Shown in pieces: positions 16,694 through 25,894 of a stretch of 64,000 bases of DNA. The stretch is from contig CAVVPG010000005.1 of NCBI GenBank assembly GCA_963750075.1, forward strand, positions 1-64,000, read 5' to 3'. Source of the DNA: Bog-473 sp963750075 (lineage in GTDB: Bacteria; Actinomycetota; Acidimicrobiia; Acidimicrobiales; RAAP-2). Numbering within the stretch: the stretch's first letter is position 1; every line of letters begins with the position of its first letter. Position numbers and translations under genes: made by a program. The notes below the pieces were generated by a model that ran no database searches, was not told where the DNA came from, and saw nothing but the letters and a program-made list of their open reading frames with translations.

Positions 16694-17698
16694 ATGGACA
16701 CCGCTGCTGCCGCCCTCCACACCCCGCAGGACCACCCCGTCACGGGCCCGGCCGCGGCCCGCGGCGGCGCGTCGGTGACCGCCCTGGTCAGGCCGGTCGA
16801 GCACCCGCTGGGGCACCTCGACCTGCTCGAGTCCCTCGCCGTCTTCATCATCCGCGAGGTGGCCGCCGAGTCGGAGCGCCCGGTCCTCCTCTTCAGCGGG
16901 GGCAAGGACTCGGCCGTCCTGCTCCACCTGGCCTCCAAGGCCTTCAAACCCGGGCGGATCCCCTTCCCCGTGCTCCATGTCGACACCGGCCACAACTTCC
17001 CCGAGGTCCTCGCCTACCGGGACGCGCAGGTCGAGGCCGAAGGGGCCCGCCTGCTCGTGGCGAGTGTGCAGGACTCCATCGACCAGGGCAGGGTCGCCGA
17101 CCCGGGGCCGGGTGCGTCGCGCAACCGCCTCCAGACCACGACGCTGCTCGACGCCATCAACGCCAACGGCTTCGACGCCGCCTTCGGCGGGGCGCGCCGC
17201 GACGAGGACAAGGCACGGGCCAAGGAGCGCGTGTTGTCCTTCCGCGACTCCTTCGGGCAGTGGGACCCCAAGCGGCAGCGCCCGGAGCTCTGGCAGCTTT
17301 ACCAGGGCAGCGTGCGCCCGGGAGAGCACCTGCGGGCATTCCCGCTGTCTGACTGGACCGAGCTCGACATCTGGCAGTACATCCGCCGGGAGCGGATCGA
17401 GCTCCCGTCCATCTACTACGCGCACGAGCGCGAGGTGATCGAGCGCGACGGCATGCTGCTGGCGCTCAGCGAGTGGGTGACCCCGCAGGCAGGCGAGGGG
17501 GCACGCAAGGAGACCGTGCGGTTCCGTACGGTCGGCGACGCCACCTGCACCGGTGCCGTGCGCTCCCATGCCGACACGCTGGAGGAGATCATCCGGGAGG
17601 TGTCCGCCTCACGGATCTCCGAGCGTGGTGCCACCCGAGCGGACGACCGCTTCTCCGAGACCGCCATGGAGGACCGCAAGCGCGAGGGGTACTTCTAG
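16694..17698 (+). CDS. cysD: Sulfate adenylyltransferase subunit 2
   Basis: 334 residues. ATP-pyrophosphatase-type PP-loop SGGKDSAVLLHLA (about residue 68), LHVDTGHNFPEV and the C-terminal RFRTVGDATCTGAV are all present, as expected for CysD. With CysN it forms ATP sulfurylase, making APS from ATP and sulfate, driven by GTP hydrolysis. The N-terminus is about 30 residues longer than in E. coli and is Ala/Pro-rich. The start at 16694 has a good Shine-Dalgarno. Four nt separate it from cysN, so the pair is co-transcribed. Confidence 0.95.
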   Translation: MDTAAAALHTPQDHPVTGPAAARGGASVTALVRPVEHPLGHLDLLESLAVFIIREVAAESERPVLLFSGGKDSAVLLHLASKAFKPGRIPFPVLHVDTGHNFPEVLAYRDAQVEAEGARLLVASVQDSIDQGRVADPGPGASRNRLQTTTLLDAINANGFDAAFGGARRDEDKARAKERVLSFRDSFGQWDPKRQRPELWQLYQGSVRPGEHLRAFPLSDWTELDIWQYIRRERIELPSIYYAHEREVIERDGMLLALSEWVTPQAGEGARKETVRFRTVGDATCTGAVRSHADTLEEIIREVSASRISERGATRADDRFSETAMEDRKREGYF

Positions 17699-17702
17699 AC
17701 CC

Positions 17703-19022
17703 ATGACCACGTTGCCCGGCTCGCCGCCGGCCGGCGGCCCCGAGCTCGGCGCGGACACCATGGACCTCTTGCGGTTCGCCACCATCGGATCGGTCGACGA
17801 CGGCAAGAGCACCCTGATCGGCCGGCTGCTCTTCGACACGCGGCAGCTCTTCGACGATCAGCTCAGCGCCATAGAGACAGCCTCGGAGCGTCGCGGGCTC
17901 GGCGAAGTCGATCTCTCGTTCGTCACGGACGGACTGCGGGCCGAGCGGGAACAGGGGATCACCATCGATGTCGCCTACCGCTACGCGGCGACCCCGCATC
18001 GCAAGTTCGTCATCGCCGATTGCCCGGGGCACATCCAGTACACCCGCAACATGGCGACCGGGGCGTCGACCGCCGACCTCGCGCTCGTCCTGGTCGACGC
18101 GACGTCGGGCCTGCGCGAGCAGTCACGCCGCCACATCTGCATCGCCGCGCTCCTCGGCGTCGACCAGCTCGTCGTCTGTGCCAACAAGATGGACCTGGTC
18201 GCCTGGGACCGTTCGGCGTACCAGCGCATCGCCGACGAGATGGACGCGCTGGCGCACCGGCTCGGCATCTCGTCGTGCACGGTGATCCCCATCTCGGCCC
18301 TGCACGGTGACAACGTGGTGGCACGCTCGGACGCCGCACCGTGGTACGACGGACCCACCGTGCTCGACGCGCTGGAATCGGCGCAGGCGGGCGGGTGGGC
18401 CGCCCAGCACGGCACCGGGCGCGGCAGCGGGGCGCGTCTCCCGGTGCAGACGGTGCTCCGCCAGCCGGGGGGCGGCCGCAGCTACGCGGGCATGGTGAAC
18501 GGCGGGCCCTTCCGCGTCGGTGATCCCGTGGTCGTGCTGCCCCAAGGTGCGCACACCACCCTGCGAGGCATCGAGACGGCGGACGGGCCGCTCCAGCGCG
18601 CCGAGGTCGGCCTGTCCGTGTCGCTCCGCCTGGCGGACCACCTCGATGTGTCCCGGGGTGACCTCATCGCCGCCGCCGAAGAGCCGCCCGCGGTGACCGA
18701 CACGTTCGAGGCCACGGTCTGCTGGTTCCAAGATCGCCCGCTCACCGCAGGCGACCGCCTCCGGATCAAGCACACGACGCGGGTCACGCCGGTCGTCGTC
18801 GAGGGGGTCACCGGCACCTTCGACGTCAACGACCTGCGGATCAACGGGGCCAGCGAGCTCCGCGAGAACGAGATCGGCGTGGTGAAGCTGCGCACGGCCA
18901 CGCCCCTGGCGGTCGACCCCTACGAGGTGGATCGCATCACCGGGAGCTTCGTGCTGATCGACGAGCTCACCTTCGCCACCATCGCGGCGGGCATGGTCGG
19001 GCCACCCCGCCTCCATGACTGA
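17703..19022 (+). CDS. cysN: Sulfate adenylyltransferase subunit 1 (GTPase)
   Basis: 439 residues from ATG 17703. EF-Tu-like GTPase: G1 is GSVDDGKST, G3 is DCPGHIQYTRNM, and G4 is NKMD, with effector-region REQGITIDVAYRY. Domains II and III follow (LPVQTVLRQPGGGRSYAGMV; GVTGTFDVNDLRING). It stops where stand-alone CysN stops, without the CysC APS-kinase domain found in many actinobacterial CysNC fusions, so the locus makes APS and not PAPS. Overlaps the siroheme gene by 8 nt. Confidence 0.95.
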   Translation: MTTLPGSPPAGGPELGADTMDLLRFATIGSVDDGKSTLIGRLLFDTRQLFDDQLSAIETASERRGLGEVDLSFVTDGLRAEREQGITIDVAYRYAATPHRKFVIADCPGHIQYTRNMATGASTADLALVLVDATSGLREQSRRHICIAALLGVDQLVVCANKMDLVAWDRSAYQRIADEMDALAHRLGISSCTVIPISALHGDNVVARSDAAPWYDGPTVLDALESAQAGGWAAQHGTGRGSGARLPVQTVLRQPGGGRSYAGMVNGGPFRVGDPVVVLPQGAHTTLRGIETADGPLQRAEVGLSVSLRLADHLDVSRGDLIAAAEEPPAVTDTFEATVCWFQDRPLTAGDRLRIKHTTRVTPVVVEGVTGTFDVNDLRINGASELRENEIGVVKLRTATPLAVDPYEVDRITGSFVLIDELTFATIAAGMVGPPRLHD

Positions 19023-19668
19023 CGCTGCCGCCGCCCGTAGGTCCTTCTATCCGGTGTCGCTCGACGTGGCTGATCGCCCCTGTCTGGTGGTCGGTGGAGG
19101 CCCGGTGGCGGCGCGCAAGGCTCGTGCACTGGTCGAATGCGGCGCCCCGGTGACGGTGCTCGCACCGTCGTTGAGCAAGGAGATGGAGGCACTCGAGCCC
19201 GAGCTGCACGCCGTCGAGCGGCGCCCGTACCGCCGCGGCGACGTGTCCGCCTTCCGGCTGGTGGTGACCGCGACGGGCAGGCCCGAGGTCGACGGCGCCG
19301 TGTCCGCCGACGCCGAGGCGGCCGGCGTCTGGGTGAACAGCGCCGACGACCCCGCCCGTTGCTCCTTCATCCTCCCCGCGGTGCACCGCGAGGGCGCCGT
19401 GACCGTGGCGGTCTCGACCGGCGGCCTGAGCCCGACTCTCGCCTCGTGGCTCCGGGATCGGATCGCCGAGGGGTACGGGGAGGGCCTCGGAGACCTGGCG
19501 CAACTGTTGGGCGAGGCGCGCGAGCGGTTGCGTGCCGTCGGGCATGCCACCGACTCGGTGGACTGGGCCGGACTGCTCGACGGTGCGCTTCGCGATCTGG
19601 TCCGGTCCGGCGAAATTGAACGGGCCCGCGCCGTCGTGGCGTCCGCCATCGATCCGCACCTCGATTGA
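19015..19668 (+). CDS. Precorrin-2 dehydrogenase / sirohydrochlorin ferrochelatase (siroheme synthase N-terminal type)
   Basis: 217 residues, equivalent to Met8/CysG-B. The NAD-binding motif is VVGGGPVAARKARALVECGA, followed by VTVLAPSLSKEMEAL, VVTATGRPEVDGAV and the catalytic-region segment SFILPAVHREGAVTVAVSTGG. It oxidises precorrin-2 and inserts iron to make siroheme, the cofactor of the reductase in the divergent operon. The uroporphyrinogen methyltransferase part of full CysG is absent and must be elsewhere. The start lies 8 nt inside cysN, giving a three-gene cysD-cysN-siroheme operon. Confidence 0.93.
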   Translation: MTDAAAARRSFYPVSLDVADRPCLVVGGGPVAARKARALVECGAPVTVLAPSLSKEMEALEPELHAVERRPYRRGDVSAFRLVVTATGRPEVDGAVSADAEAAGVWVNSADDPARCSFILPAVHREGAVTVAVSTGGLSPTLASWLRDRIAEGYGEGLGDLAQLLGEARERLRAVGHATDSVDWAGLLDGALRDLVRSGEIERARAVVASAIDPHLD

Positions 19669-20341
19669 GATTGCGTCGTCCCGTCACTTCACGGCGAACA
19701 GGTGTTAACACCGTTGCCCATGGTGTTAACACGTCGAGGGCCAGGGAATTTGGGGATTTTGTCACAACGCCCTAGTCCACGAGTGCGCCGGAGTGGCGCG
19801 GGGCGGGGGCGGCACCGTGATGCCAATACAAGGCTCCCCTTCCGAGAGACCCGAGCACATCATCGTTGGCCCGAGCCCGGCCCTCGAGACCGAATGTTGT
19901 AACAGCCGGGCGCCGATTCCTTCGCCAACGTGAAGGCTGGCTGGACCGGAGGAGATCAAGCCGCCCGCGCCAATGCTTCCAGTTGTCATGCCGGCGCAAC
20001 GCCATGACGTGAGGCGGTACGGATTACGACGTCTCGTTACTGCAGCGGTCTCGTCGCGTGGACATTCACGACAGAATCCCGGAGCTTCGCGGGGCAAGTC
20101 AACTCCGACTCAACCAGGCCGACAACACGTAGCCAATTGTCTTCGCCGGTCTGAGCATCTAGTCCTTTTACCCCTGTTACCGCTCCCGGTCTGGCTTCAT
20201 ATTCGTCTCAAACACCGCGCTCACGGTGACGATGCATCGGGACGGTCGGGTCCACACGCCCGCGGCGAGCCTGCTGCAACCGAGCCAAGAGGCGTCATGA
20301 ATCACGGCACTGGGAACCGTGCAGCCACGAGGGGGGCTTTG
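19669..20341. other. Long upstream region of the Ig-repeat surface protein
   Basis: About 670 nt without a gene I can support. The left end holds the paired palindromes listed next. The rest is lower in GC than its surroundings around 20100-20200. An in-frame extension of the downstream gene is open to 19973 but has no protein-like signature and contains several promoter-like AT stretches. I compared it with c-di-GMP and other riboswitch cores and saw no convincing match. Confidence 0.5.
19701..19732. promoter_or_regulatory. Two copies of palindrome GTGTTAACAC, possible operator
   Basis: GGTGTTAACACC (19701-19712) is a perfect 12-bp palindrome. GTGTTAACAC recurs at 19723-19732. The repeats start about two helical turns apart, on one face of the DNA, which is typical of a cooperative dimeric repressor or activator. 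They lie 33 nt after the siroheme gene and about 600 nt before the surface protein gene. A variant (GGTGTTAGCACC) precedes the FtsX-type gene at 56743. Confidence 0.5.
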
Positions 20342-23300
20342 ATGAGACTGGCCATTGGTCGCGTGTCCACGGGTGGCGACACCCCGTCCGGCATCACGGA
20401 CTGGGATGGCACCCAACACGAGGTCCACGGGACCGCCTCGCGCCGCATTGCGCTCTGGCTGTCGGCCGTCCTCGTCCTGGGCTGTGTCGGGCTCCTCTTC
20501 GCCCCCGCCAAGAAGGCCGGCGCCGACACGCCGATCTTCGCATCGGGGCAGGTCTTCGCCTCCATCGGTGGTTCGCAGGTGTCCACCTTCGACCCCTCCT
20601 CCGGCAGTTACCTCACCACCCTGACCGACAACAGCGGAGGGAACGACTACACGGTCGGCAGCGCGTTCGACGCCAACGGGAACTTCTACGTCACCGACGA
20701 CGACTCCCTCGGGGACAACCTCAGCCAGGTCAGCGAGTTCAACTCGAGCGGTACGCAGATCGCGACGTTCCCCGGCTTGCAGAACCCGACGTCCATCACC
20801 TTCGACAACGTGGGCAACATGTACGTCGGGCAGCAGACGACGAACTACATCGCCGAGTTCGCCCCGGATCCGACAGCGACGGTCGCGACGGCCACCGCGC
20901 CGGCGGGATGGATGCGGATGCCCGACATCGGCCCGCTCACGCACGACTACTCGCCCGGCGCCGACTGGATCGACATGGGGCCGGACGAGTGCACGATCTA
21001 CTACACCAGCGAGGGCACGGAGATCTTCACCTACAACAAGTGCACGGCCATGCAGGGTGCCGTCTTCAACCAGGTGCCGTTCCCGTCGACGCAGACCTTG
21101 AGCGGCGGAGGAACGGCGCAGAACCAGGCCTTCGAGCTCAAGCTTCTGGCGGGCGGTGACGTCCTGGTCGCCGACTCGTCCGCCGACCTCCTGCTCAACG
21201 CGAGTGGAAGCGTGATTCAGACGTATCCGTGCTCGTCGATGCCGAGCTGTGGCGGCCAGCTGTTCGCCATGAGCGTCGACCCGAGCGGACAGTCGTTCTG
21301 GACCGGCGACTCGAGCACCGGCGACATCTATCAGATCAACCTCGCCTCGGGCGCCGTCATGCAGACGATCACCGGGGCATCGGGCAACCTCTACGGCCTC
21401 TCGGTCGACAACCAGCTCGAGGCGGCGACGCCGCAGACGACGCCACCCACCAACCCGGCGCCGGTGCTCACGGTCATCCCGCCGACCACCCCGATCGTCT
21501 ACGGAACGCCCACGCAGGTCTCCGCCGTGCTGACGACCTCGACGGGCCAACCCATCTCCGGCGAACCGGTCACGCTGACCCTCGGCGGGGACACGTGCTC
21601 GCCGGCGCCGGTCACCAACAGCCAGGGCGTTGCCACCTGCACCATCACGCCCGGCGGCCCGGCGGGGAGCTACACCCTCACGGCGACGTTCGGCGGCGAC
21701 ACATCGACATCGACGCCGATCCCCCAGGCCACCACCCCGTACTCGTCTCCCTTGACGGAGGGCCTCGAGCCGACCACGCTGACCTACACGGGGCCGACGA
21801 CGGCGCTGAACGGCCAGACGATCGTACCGTCGGCCACCCTGACCACCAACCCGACCTCGGGCACCCCCGTGCCGGTGGCCAACCAGCCGGTGACCTTTAC
21901 GATCGGCTCGCAGACCTGCAGCGGCACGACCAACGCCAACGGTGTCGTGGACTGCAGCACGAACCCCATCACCCTCAACCAGCCGATCACGGCCGAGTCG
22001 GTCACCACCAGCTACAACCCTCCTCCTGACTACTACTCCGGTGCCACGACGACCACCCCGATCACCGTCACCGAACCGACCGTGCTCACGGTCATGCCCG
22101 CGAGCGGCGAGTACACCGACGTAGGCACGGTCACCGGGACGCTGACCGATGGCAACACCGGCAAGCCCATCGCCGGCGAGGTGGGGCTCACCTTCACCTT
22201 GAACGGCACCGAGACGTGCACCACCACGGTGCCGACGGACGTCAACGGGATGGCGTCCTGCCAGATCACGCCCATGGAGCCACAGGGGTCGTACACGCTC
22301 ACCGGGAACTTCGGCGGCGACACGAGCCAGCCGCTCCAGCTGGCACCTGCGCCCACCGGCTCGGCGCCCTTCACCGAGAACCTGGAGGAGACCGGTCTCG
22401 CCCTGAACGGGGCACCGTACTCGGTCATCAACACGCAGAACCTCGTGGTCTCGGCCACACTCACGACCGACGAGGGTACCGTGCCCGTCGCCGGGCGCTC
22501 GCTCACTTTCGTCCTGGGCAGCGGAGCGACGGCACAGACGTGCACCACCCCCGCCCCCGGCACGGACTCCACCGGGACGGGGACCTGCACCATCACCAAC
22601 GTGAACCAGGTGGTCGGGCCCGTGCCCATCACGGTGACCTTCGCCGGCGACACCGTGTCTCCCGCCTACTACTCGGGGTCCGCTGCACAGGGCACGGTGA
22701 ACGTCGGCCCCGTGCAGACGGGGACGACCCTGTCGGTGACCAACGCGACGGGTGACTACAACGACGCCACCACGGTACAGGCGACCCTGATCGACAACTA
22801 CACGGGCCTGCCCGCAGCCAACGAACCGGTGACGATCACGCTGAACGGGACGCAGTCGTGTCCGGGCGGGCCCGTCATGACGAACTCCAGCGGCATTGCA
22901 TCGTGCCAGATCACGCCGAACGAGAAGGCGGGCTCGTACTCGCTCACGGCGGCGTTCGCGGGTGACATGAGCGTCTTGCCCCACCTCGAGCCCAGCACCG
23001 GGTCCGGCACCTTCGTCGTGACCCATGAGGAGGCGACTCTCACGTACACCGGCGCCACCAGCGCGACCAACGGTTCCTCTGCCACCCTCTCGGGCGTGCT
23101 GACCACCGACGACCCCGCGCCGGGAACGCCCATCGCGGGACGGACCGTGAACTTCACTCTCGGCTCGGGCACCTCGGCTCAGACCTGCAGCGGCACCACG
23201 AGCTCGACGGGCGCCGCCTCGTGCGTGATCGCCAAGGTGAACCAGACGACGAGCCCCGTACCGGTGACGGCCAACTTCGCCGGCGACGCCTGGTTCGTCC

Positions 23301-24085
23301 CGGCCAGCGCGACCGGAAGCGTCACGATCAGCACGCCGACCACCTTGTCGGTGACCGCCACGTCCGGCACCTACGGCCAGCCCACGACGATCTCGGGCAC
23401 CTTGACCAACTCGGTCACCGGCGCCCCGATCAGCGGGCAGACGGTGACCCTCACCTTGAACGGCACACAGACCTGCACCGCGGTCACCAACTCCAAGGGC
23501 CAGGCGTCGTGCTCCATCACCCCCAACGAGCCCTCGGGCAGCTACACCGTCTCGGGGACCTTCGGCGGGGGCACGAACTCGACCACCCTGCTGCCGAGCA
23601 GTGGTCACAACTGCTTCGTCGTGAACCAGGCGCCGACGATCGTCACCTACACCGGTCAGACCAGCGCGTCGTCCGGTCAGACGCTGACCCTGAGCTCGAC
23701 GCTGACCACCTCGAGCGGAGCCCCCATTTCGGGGCAGACCGTGGTGGAGACGCTCGGGAGCGGCCGGTCGGCCCAGAGCTGCACGGCCGTCACCAACTCG
23801 TCCGGCGTCGCGTCGTGCACCATCACGGTCAACCAGGTGTACGGCACGGGGACGGTGACCGTCTCGTACGGTGGCAACACGTACTACCAGTCGTCCTCTT
23901 CCACGAGCACCGAGAACATCGGTTGCGGTGGCGGCGGTGGAGGTGGGGGTGGGAGCGGCGGTGGCGGTCCCTGTGGCGGCGGCGCCGGTGGGGGTGGTGG
24001 CTGCGGCGGTGGCACCAGGCCTCCGTGCGGTGGTAGCGGCTGCGGCGGCGGCGGCTGTGGCGGCGGCGGCCAGTCCTGTTGCTGA
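20342..24085 (+). CDS. Very large secreted protein: beta-propeller-like head, eight Ig-like domains, Gly/Cys-rich tail
   Basis: About 1247 residues from ATG 20342 (ATG 20297, with AAGAGG upstream, is also possible). A hydrophobic segment (IALWLSAVLVLGCVGLLFA) followed by AGADT is a signal peptide or anchor. Residues to about 370 resemble an NHL/SMP-type propeller: repeats such as SAFDANGNFYVTDD, SITFDNVGNMYVG and MSVDPSGQSFWTGD. Then eight bacterial Ig-like domains alternate between two kinds. A has LTV…G-Y…TLTD or TLTN, ending ITP-E--GSYTLT-FGGDT; B has LTYTG-TSA-NGQT, ending VNQ…VTV-FAGDT. This makes four A-B pairs of about 200 residues. Nearly every domain has two Cys (T-TC…VASCTIT) placed for an internal disulfide. 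The last ~50 residues are Gly with about ten Cys (GGGGSGGGGPCGGG; ends GQSCC). There is no LPxTG motif. Likely a surface stalk or matrix protein. Confidence 0.85.
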   Translation: MRLAIGRVSTGGDTPSGITDWDGTQHEVHGTASRRIALWLSAVLVLGCVGLLFAPAKKAGADTPIFASGQVFASIGGSQVSTFDPSSGSYLTTLTDNSGGNDYTVGSAFDANGNFYVTDDDSLGDNLSQVSEFNSSGTQIATFPGLQNPTSITFDNVGNMYVGQQTTNYIAEFAPDPTATVATATAPAGWMRMPDIGPLTHDYSPGADWIDMGPDECTIYYTSEGTEIFTYNKCTAMQGAVFNQVPFPSTQTLSGGGTAQNQAFELKLLAGGDVLVADSSADLLLNASGSVIQTYPCSSMPSCGGQLFAMSVDPSGQSFWTGDSSTGDIYQINLASGAVMQTITGASGNLYGLSVDNQLEAATPQTTPPTNPAPVLTVIPPTTPIVYGTPTQVSAVLTTSTGQPISGEPVTLTLGGDTCSPAPVTNSQGVATCTITPGGPAGSYTLTATFGGDTSTSTPIPQATTPYSSPLTEGLEPTTLTYTGPTTALNGQTIVPSATLTTNPTSGTPVPVANQPVTFTIGSQTCSGTTNANGVVDCSTNPITLNQPITAESVTTSYNPPPDYYSGATTTTPITVTEPTVLTVMPASGEYTDVGTVTGTLTDGNTGKPIAGEVGLTFTLNGTETCTTTVPTDVNGMASCQITPMEPQGSYTLTGNFGGDTSQPLQLAPAPTGSAPFTENLEETGLALNGAPYSVINTQNLVVSATLTTDEGTVPVAGRSLTFVLGSGATAQTCTTPAPGTDSTGTGTCTITNVNQVVGPVPITVTFAGDTVSPAYYSGSAAQGTVNVGPVQTGTTLSVTNATGDYNDATTVQATLIDNYTGLPAANEPVTITLNGTQSCPGGPVMTNSSGIASCQITPNEKAGSYSLTAAFAGDMSVLPHLEPSTGSGTFVVTHEEATLTYTGATSATNGSSATLSGVLTTDDPAPGTPIAGRTVNFTLGSGTSAQTCSGTTSSTGAASCVIAKVNQTTSPVPVTANFAGDAWFVPASATGSVTISTPTTLSVTATSGTYGQPTTISGTLTNSVTGAPISGQTVTLTLNGTQTCTAVTNSKGQASCSITPNEPSGSYTVSGTFGGGTNSTTLLPSSGHNCFVVNQAPTIVTYTGQTSASSGQTLTLSSTLTTSSGAPISGQTVVETLGSGRSAQSCTAVTNSSGVASCTITVNQVYGTGTVTVSYGGNTYYQSSSSTSTENIGCGGGGGGGGGSGGGGPCGGGAGGGGGCGGGTRPPCGGSGCGGGGCGGGGQSCC

Positions 24086-24095
24086 TCGATCCGCA

Positions 24096-24127
24096 CCGTC
24101 CGGTCGGTCCCTGAGCCGACCGGACGG
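24096..24127 (+). terminator. Strong hairpin after the surface protein gene
   Basis: CCGTCCGGTCGG (24096-24107) and CCGACCGGACGG (24116-24127) are perfect 12-bp arms around an 8-nt loop, 11 nt after the stop codon. There is no T-run, as is common in high-GC actinobacteria. It lies between convergent genes and could stop both transcripts. Confidence 0.75.
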
Positions 24128-24175
24128 ACTGCGGTGGTGTGATCCCGGCGGGAACTCACACGTCCCATGCGACCT

Positions 24176-24682
24176 TCAGGGCTGGGCCACCATGACGACC
24201 ATCGCGGCGAGCAGCAGGACCAGCGCGGCGCCGGCGGCCCGCGCCATGGACGTCGCGTCCCTCTCCACGGAGCTCTCCCCTGCGATCGGCGTTGCGGACG
24301 CCACCGCGCCGACGGCGGTCCGGAGCCGGCGCTCGGCCGGCCACAGCACCCCTTCGGCGACGAGGGCGACCGCGACGAAGAGGGCCACGCCGGCGAGCAC
24401 CCAGCCGTCCCCGAGCGCGTAGGCGCCCTGGCTCATGCCCACCAGCGCGAACCCGAAGACCGGGACGCCGTAGACGGTCCGTCCCGCCCAGTTGACCCCC
24501 GGGCGGAAGTAGCGCCGCAACGGCTCGGGCAAGGGGGCCGAGGCCCGCAGCAGGCGGCGCAGGCGGGTGGCGGTGGCGGCGGCGGCCGCCGTGGTGACGA
24601 GCCCGGCCACCGCGCAGCCCACGTGGAGCAGCAGCACGACGTCGAAGGCCGCTCCGTCCGGCTGGTGGTGCACGGCCGACAT
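24176..24682 (-). CDS. Integral membrane protein, DUF2269-like
   Basis: 168 residues with four hydrophobic helices: FDVVLLLHVGCAVAGLVTTAAAAA near residue 15; a second around VYGVPVFGFALVGMSQGAYAL; a third WVLAGVALFVAVALVAEGVLW; and a C-terminal AAGAALVLLLAAMVVMVAQP. The first helix carries a His (LLLHVG) as in the DUF2269 family of predicted four-helix membrane proteins. Function unknown. It faces the GalT gene, leaving about 150 nt for two divergent promoters. Confidence 0.7.
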   Translation of the reverse strand: MSAVHHQPDGAAFDVVLLLHVGCAVAGLVTTAAAAATATRLRRLLRASAPLPEPLRRYFRPGVNWAGRTVYGVPVFGFALVGMSQGAYALGDGWVLAGVALFVAVALVAEGVLWPAERRLRTAVGAVASATPIAGESSVERDATSMARAAGAALVLLLAAMVVMVAQP

Positions 24683-24830
24683 GTTCTCCCATGGGCACCG
24701 GGTCCTGCGTGACCGTCCCGCGACGGTGGTGCCAGATCGGGTAGTGAAACCTGTACCGTAGAGGTGGAGGGAAGAAGATGAGGCAAATCGTGATGTGGGC
24801 GGCCCCGGCAGCGCCCGAGAGAGTGCACCG

Positions 24831-25811
24831 ATGAACCAGCTGCGCCTCGATCCGTTGTCGGGCCGTTGGGTCGTCGTGAGCCCCGGCCGTTCGGAACGGC
24901 CCTATTCCTTCGTGACCCGCTCCCCCTCGCGCGACGTCCTGGACCGTCCCTGCCCCTTCTGTCCCGGCAACGAGGAGGACACGCCGCCCGCCCTCGAGAC
25001 CTACGGACCGAGCGGCCACTGGCTGGTCCGGGTGGTGCCCAACCTCTACCCCGCCTTCGAGGGGGACGAGCCCTTCGTGGTCGCCAACCGGGGTCCCGTG
25101 TTCACGCAGGCCTCGGCCGGCGGCATCCACGAGATCCTGATCTTCTCCCCCGAGCACGACGCCACGTTGGGCATGCTGAGCCAGGAGCAGGTCGAGCTCG
25201 TCATGGCCGCGCTGCGCGACCGGCTCGAGGAGCACGCCTCGCAGCCCAACCTGCGCTACACCCAGGCCATCGTGAACTCCGGGCGCGAGGCCGGCGCCTC
25301 GCTCGAGCACCCGCACGGCCAGCTGCTCGGCATGTCCTTCATCCCCCGCGAGCTCGCCGAGGAGCAGGCGCGCTTCGCCCGTTTCGTCGGTTCATGCCTG
25401 CTGTGCACCACCATCGAGGCGGAAGAGGACTCCACCGAACGGGTGATCTACTCGAACGACCGCGTCGTCGTCGTCTGCCCGTTCTGGAGCGCCGTCCCCT
25501 ACGAGATGCTCGTCATGCCCCGGGAGCACAACCCGCACCTGCACCGCAGCCCGACCGAGGATCTCATCGCCGTCGGGGAGGCGATCCGCCGCGTGCTGCA
25601 GCAGCTGGCCGACGCCGTCGGCGACGTGGCCTACAACATCGTCTTCCACTCGGCCCCCTACCGCGTCGGCGAGCCCTACCACTGGCACGCCCACATCTGG
25701 CCCAAGGCGACGACGACGGCCGGCTTCGAGCTGGGCACCGGTGTGGCCATCAACGTGATCTCGCCCGAGGAGGCGGCCGAGACCCTGAAGGTCTCGGCCC
25801 TCGCCATCTAG
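24831..25811 (+). CDS. galT: Galactose-1-phosphate uridylyltransferase
   Basis: 326 residues. The first zinc-site pair is CPFCPGNEEDTPP, the active-site histidine triad motif is EHPHGQLLG, and a second Cys pair is CLLC. The C-terminal half has the second HIT-like fold with YHWHAHIWPK, giving the usual GalT layout. It transfers UMP from UDP-glucose to galactose-1-phosphate via a uridylyl-His intermediate. The ATG at 24831 follows GAGAGAG, and the protein starts at the expected RLDPLSGRWVVVSPGR. No galK or galE is adjacent, so it may serve cell-wall or capsule sugar supply. Its 3' end converges on the maltokinase gene with about 80 nt between. Confidence 0.9.
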   Translation: MNQLRLDPLSGRWVVVSPGRSERPYSFVTRSPSRDVLDRPCPFCPGNEEDTPPALETYGPSGHWLVRVVPNLYPAFEGDEPFVVANRGPVFTQASAGGIHEILIFSPEHDATLGMLSQEQVELVMAALRDRLEEHASQPNLRYTQAIVNSGREAGASLEHPHGQLLGMSFIPRELAEEQARFARFVGSCLLCTTIEAEEDSTERVIYSNDRVVVVCPFWSAVPYEMLVMPREHNPHLHRSPTEDLIAVGEAIRRVLQQLADAVGDVAYNIVFHSAPYRVGEPYHWHAHIWPKATTTAGFELGTGVAINVISPEEAAETLKVSALAI

Positions 25812-25894
25812 CCAGCCCCAGCCCGGCGCGTCGGCGTCCCGCACCCTCGCCCGCGCCCACGGCCCACGGCACACCGCACACCGCGAGAGTCCGC

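Noticed and set aside
20100..20290. Possible riboswitch before the surface protein gene
   Set aside because: Compared with c-di-GMP, SAM and other cores; I found no conserved core sequence, only GC-rich stems.
19973..20296. In-frame N-terminal extension of the Ig-repeat protein
   Set aside because: The stretch has no signal peptide or domain and is lower in GC. Two good start sites (20297, 20342) with purine-rich upstream sequence exist just before the hydrophobic segment.
23930..24085. Gly/Cys tail as a low-complexity assembly artefact
   Set aside because: The frame is continuous with the last Ig domain, ends at a normal stop, and is followed by a strong terminator hairpin. Kept as real, though the copy number of repeats may be imprecise.
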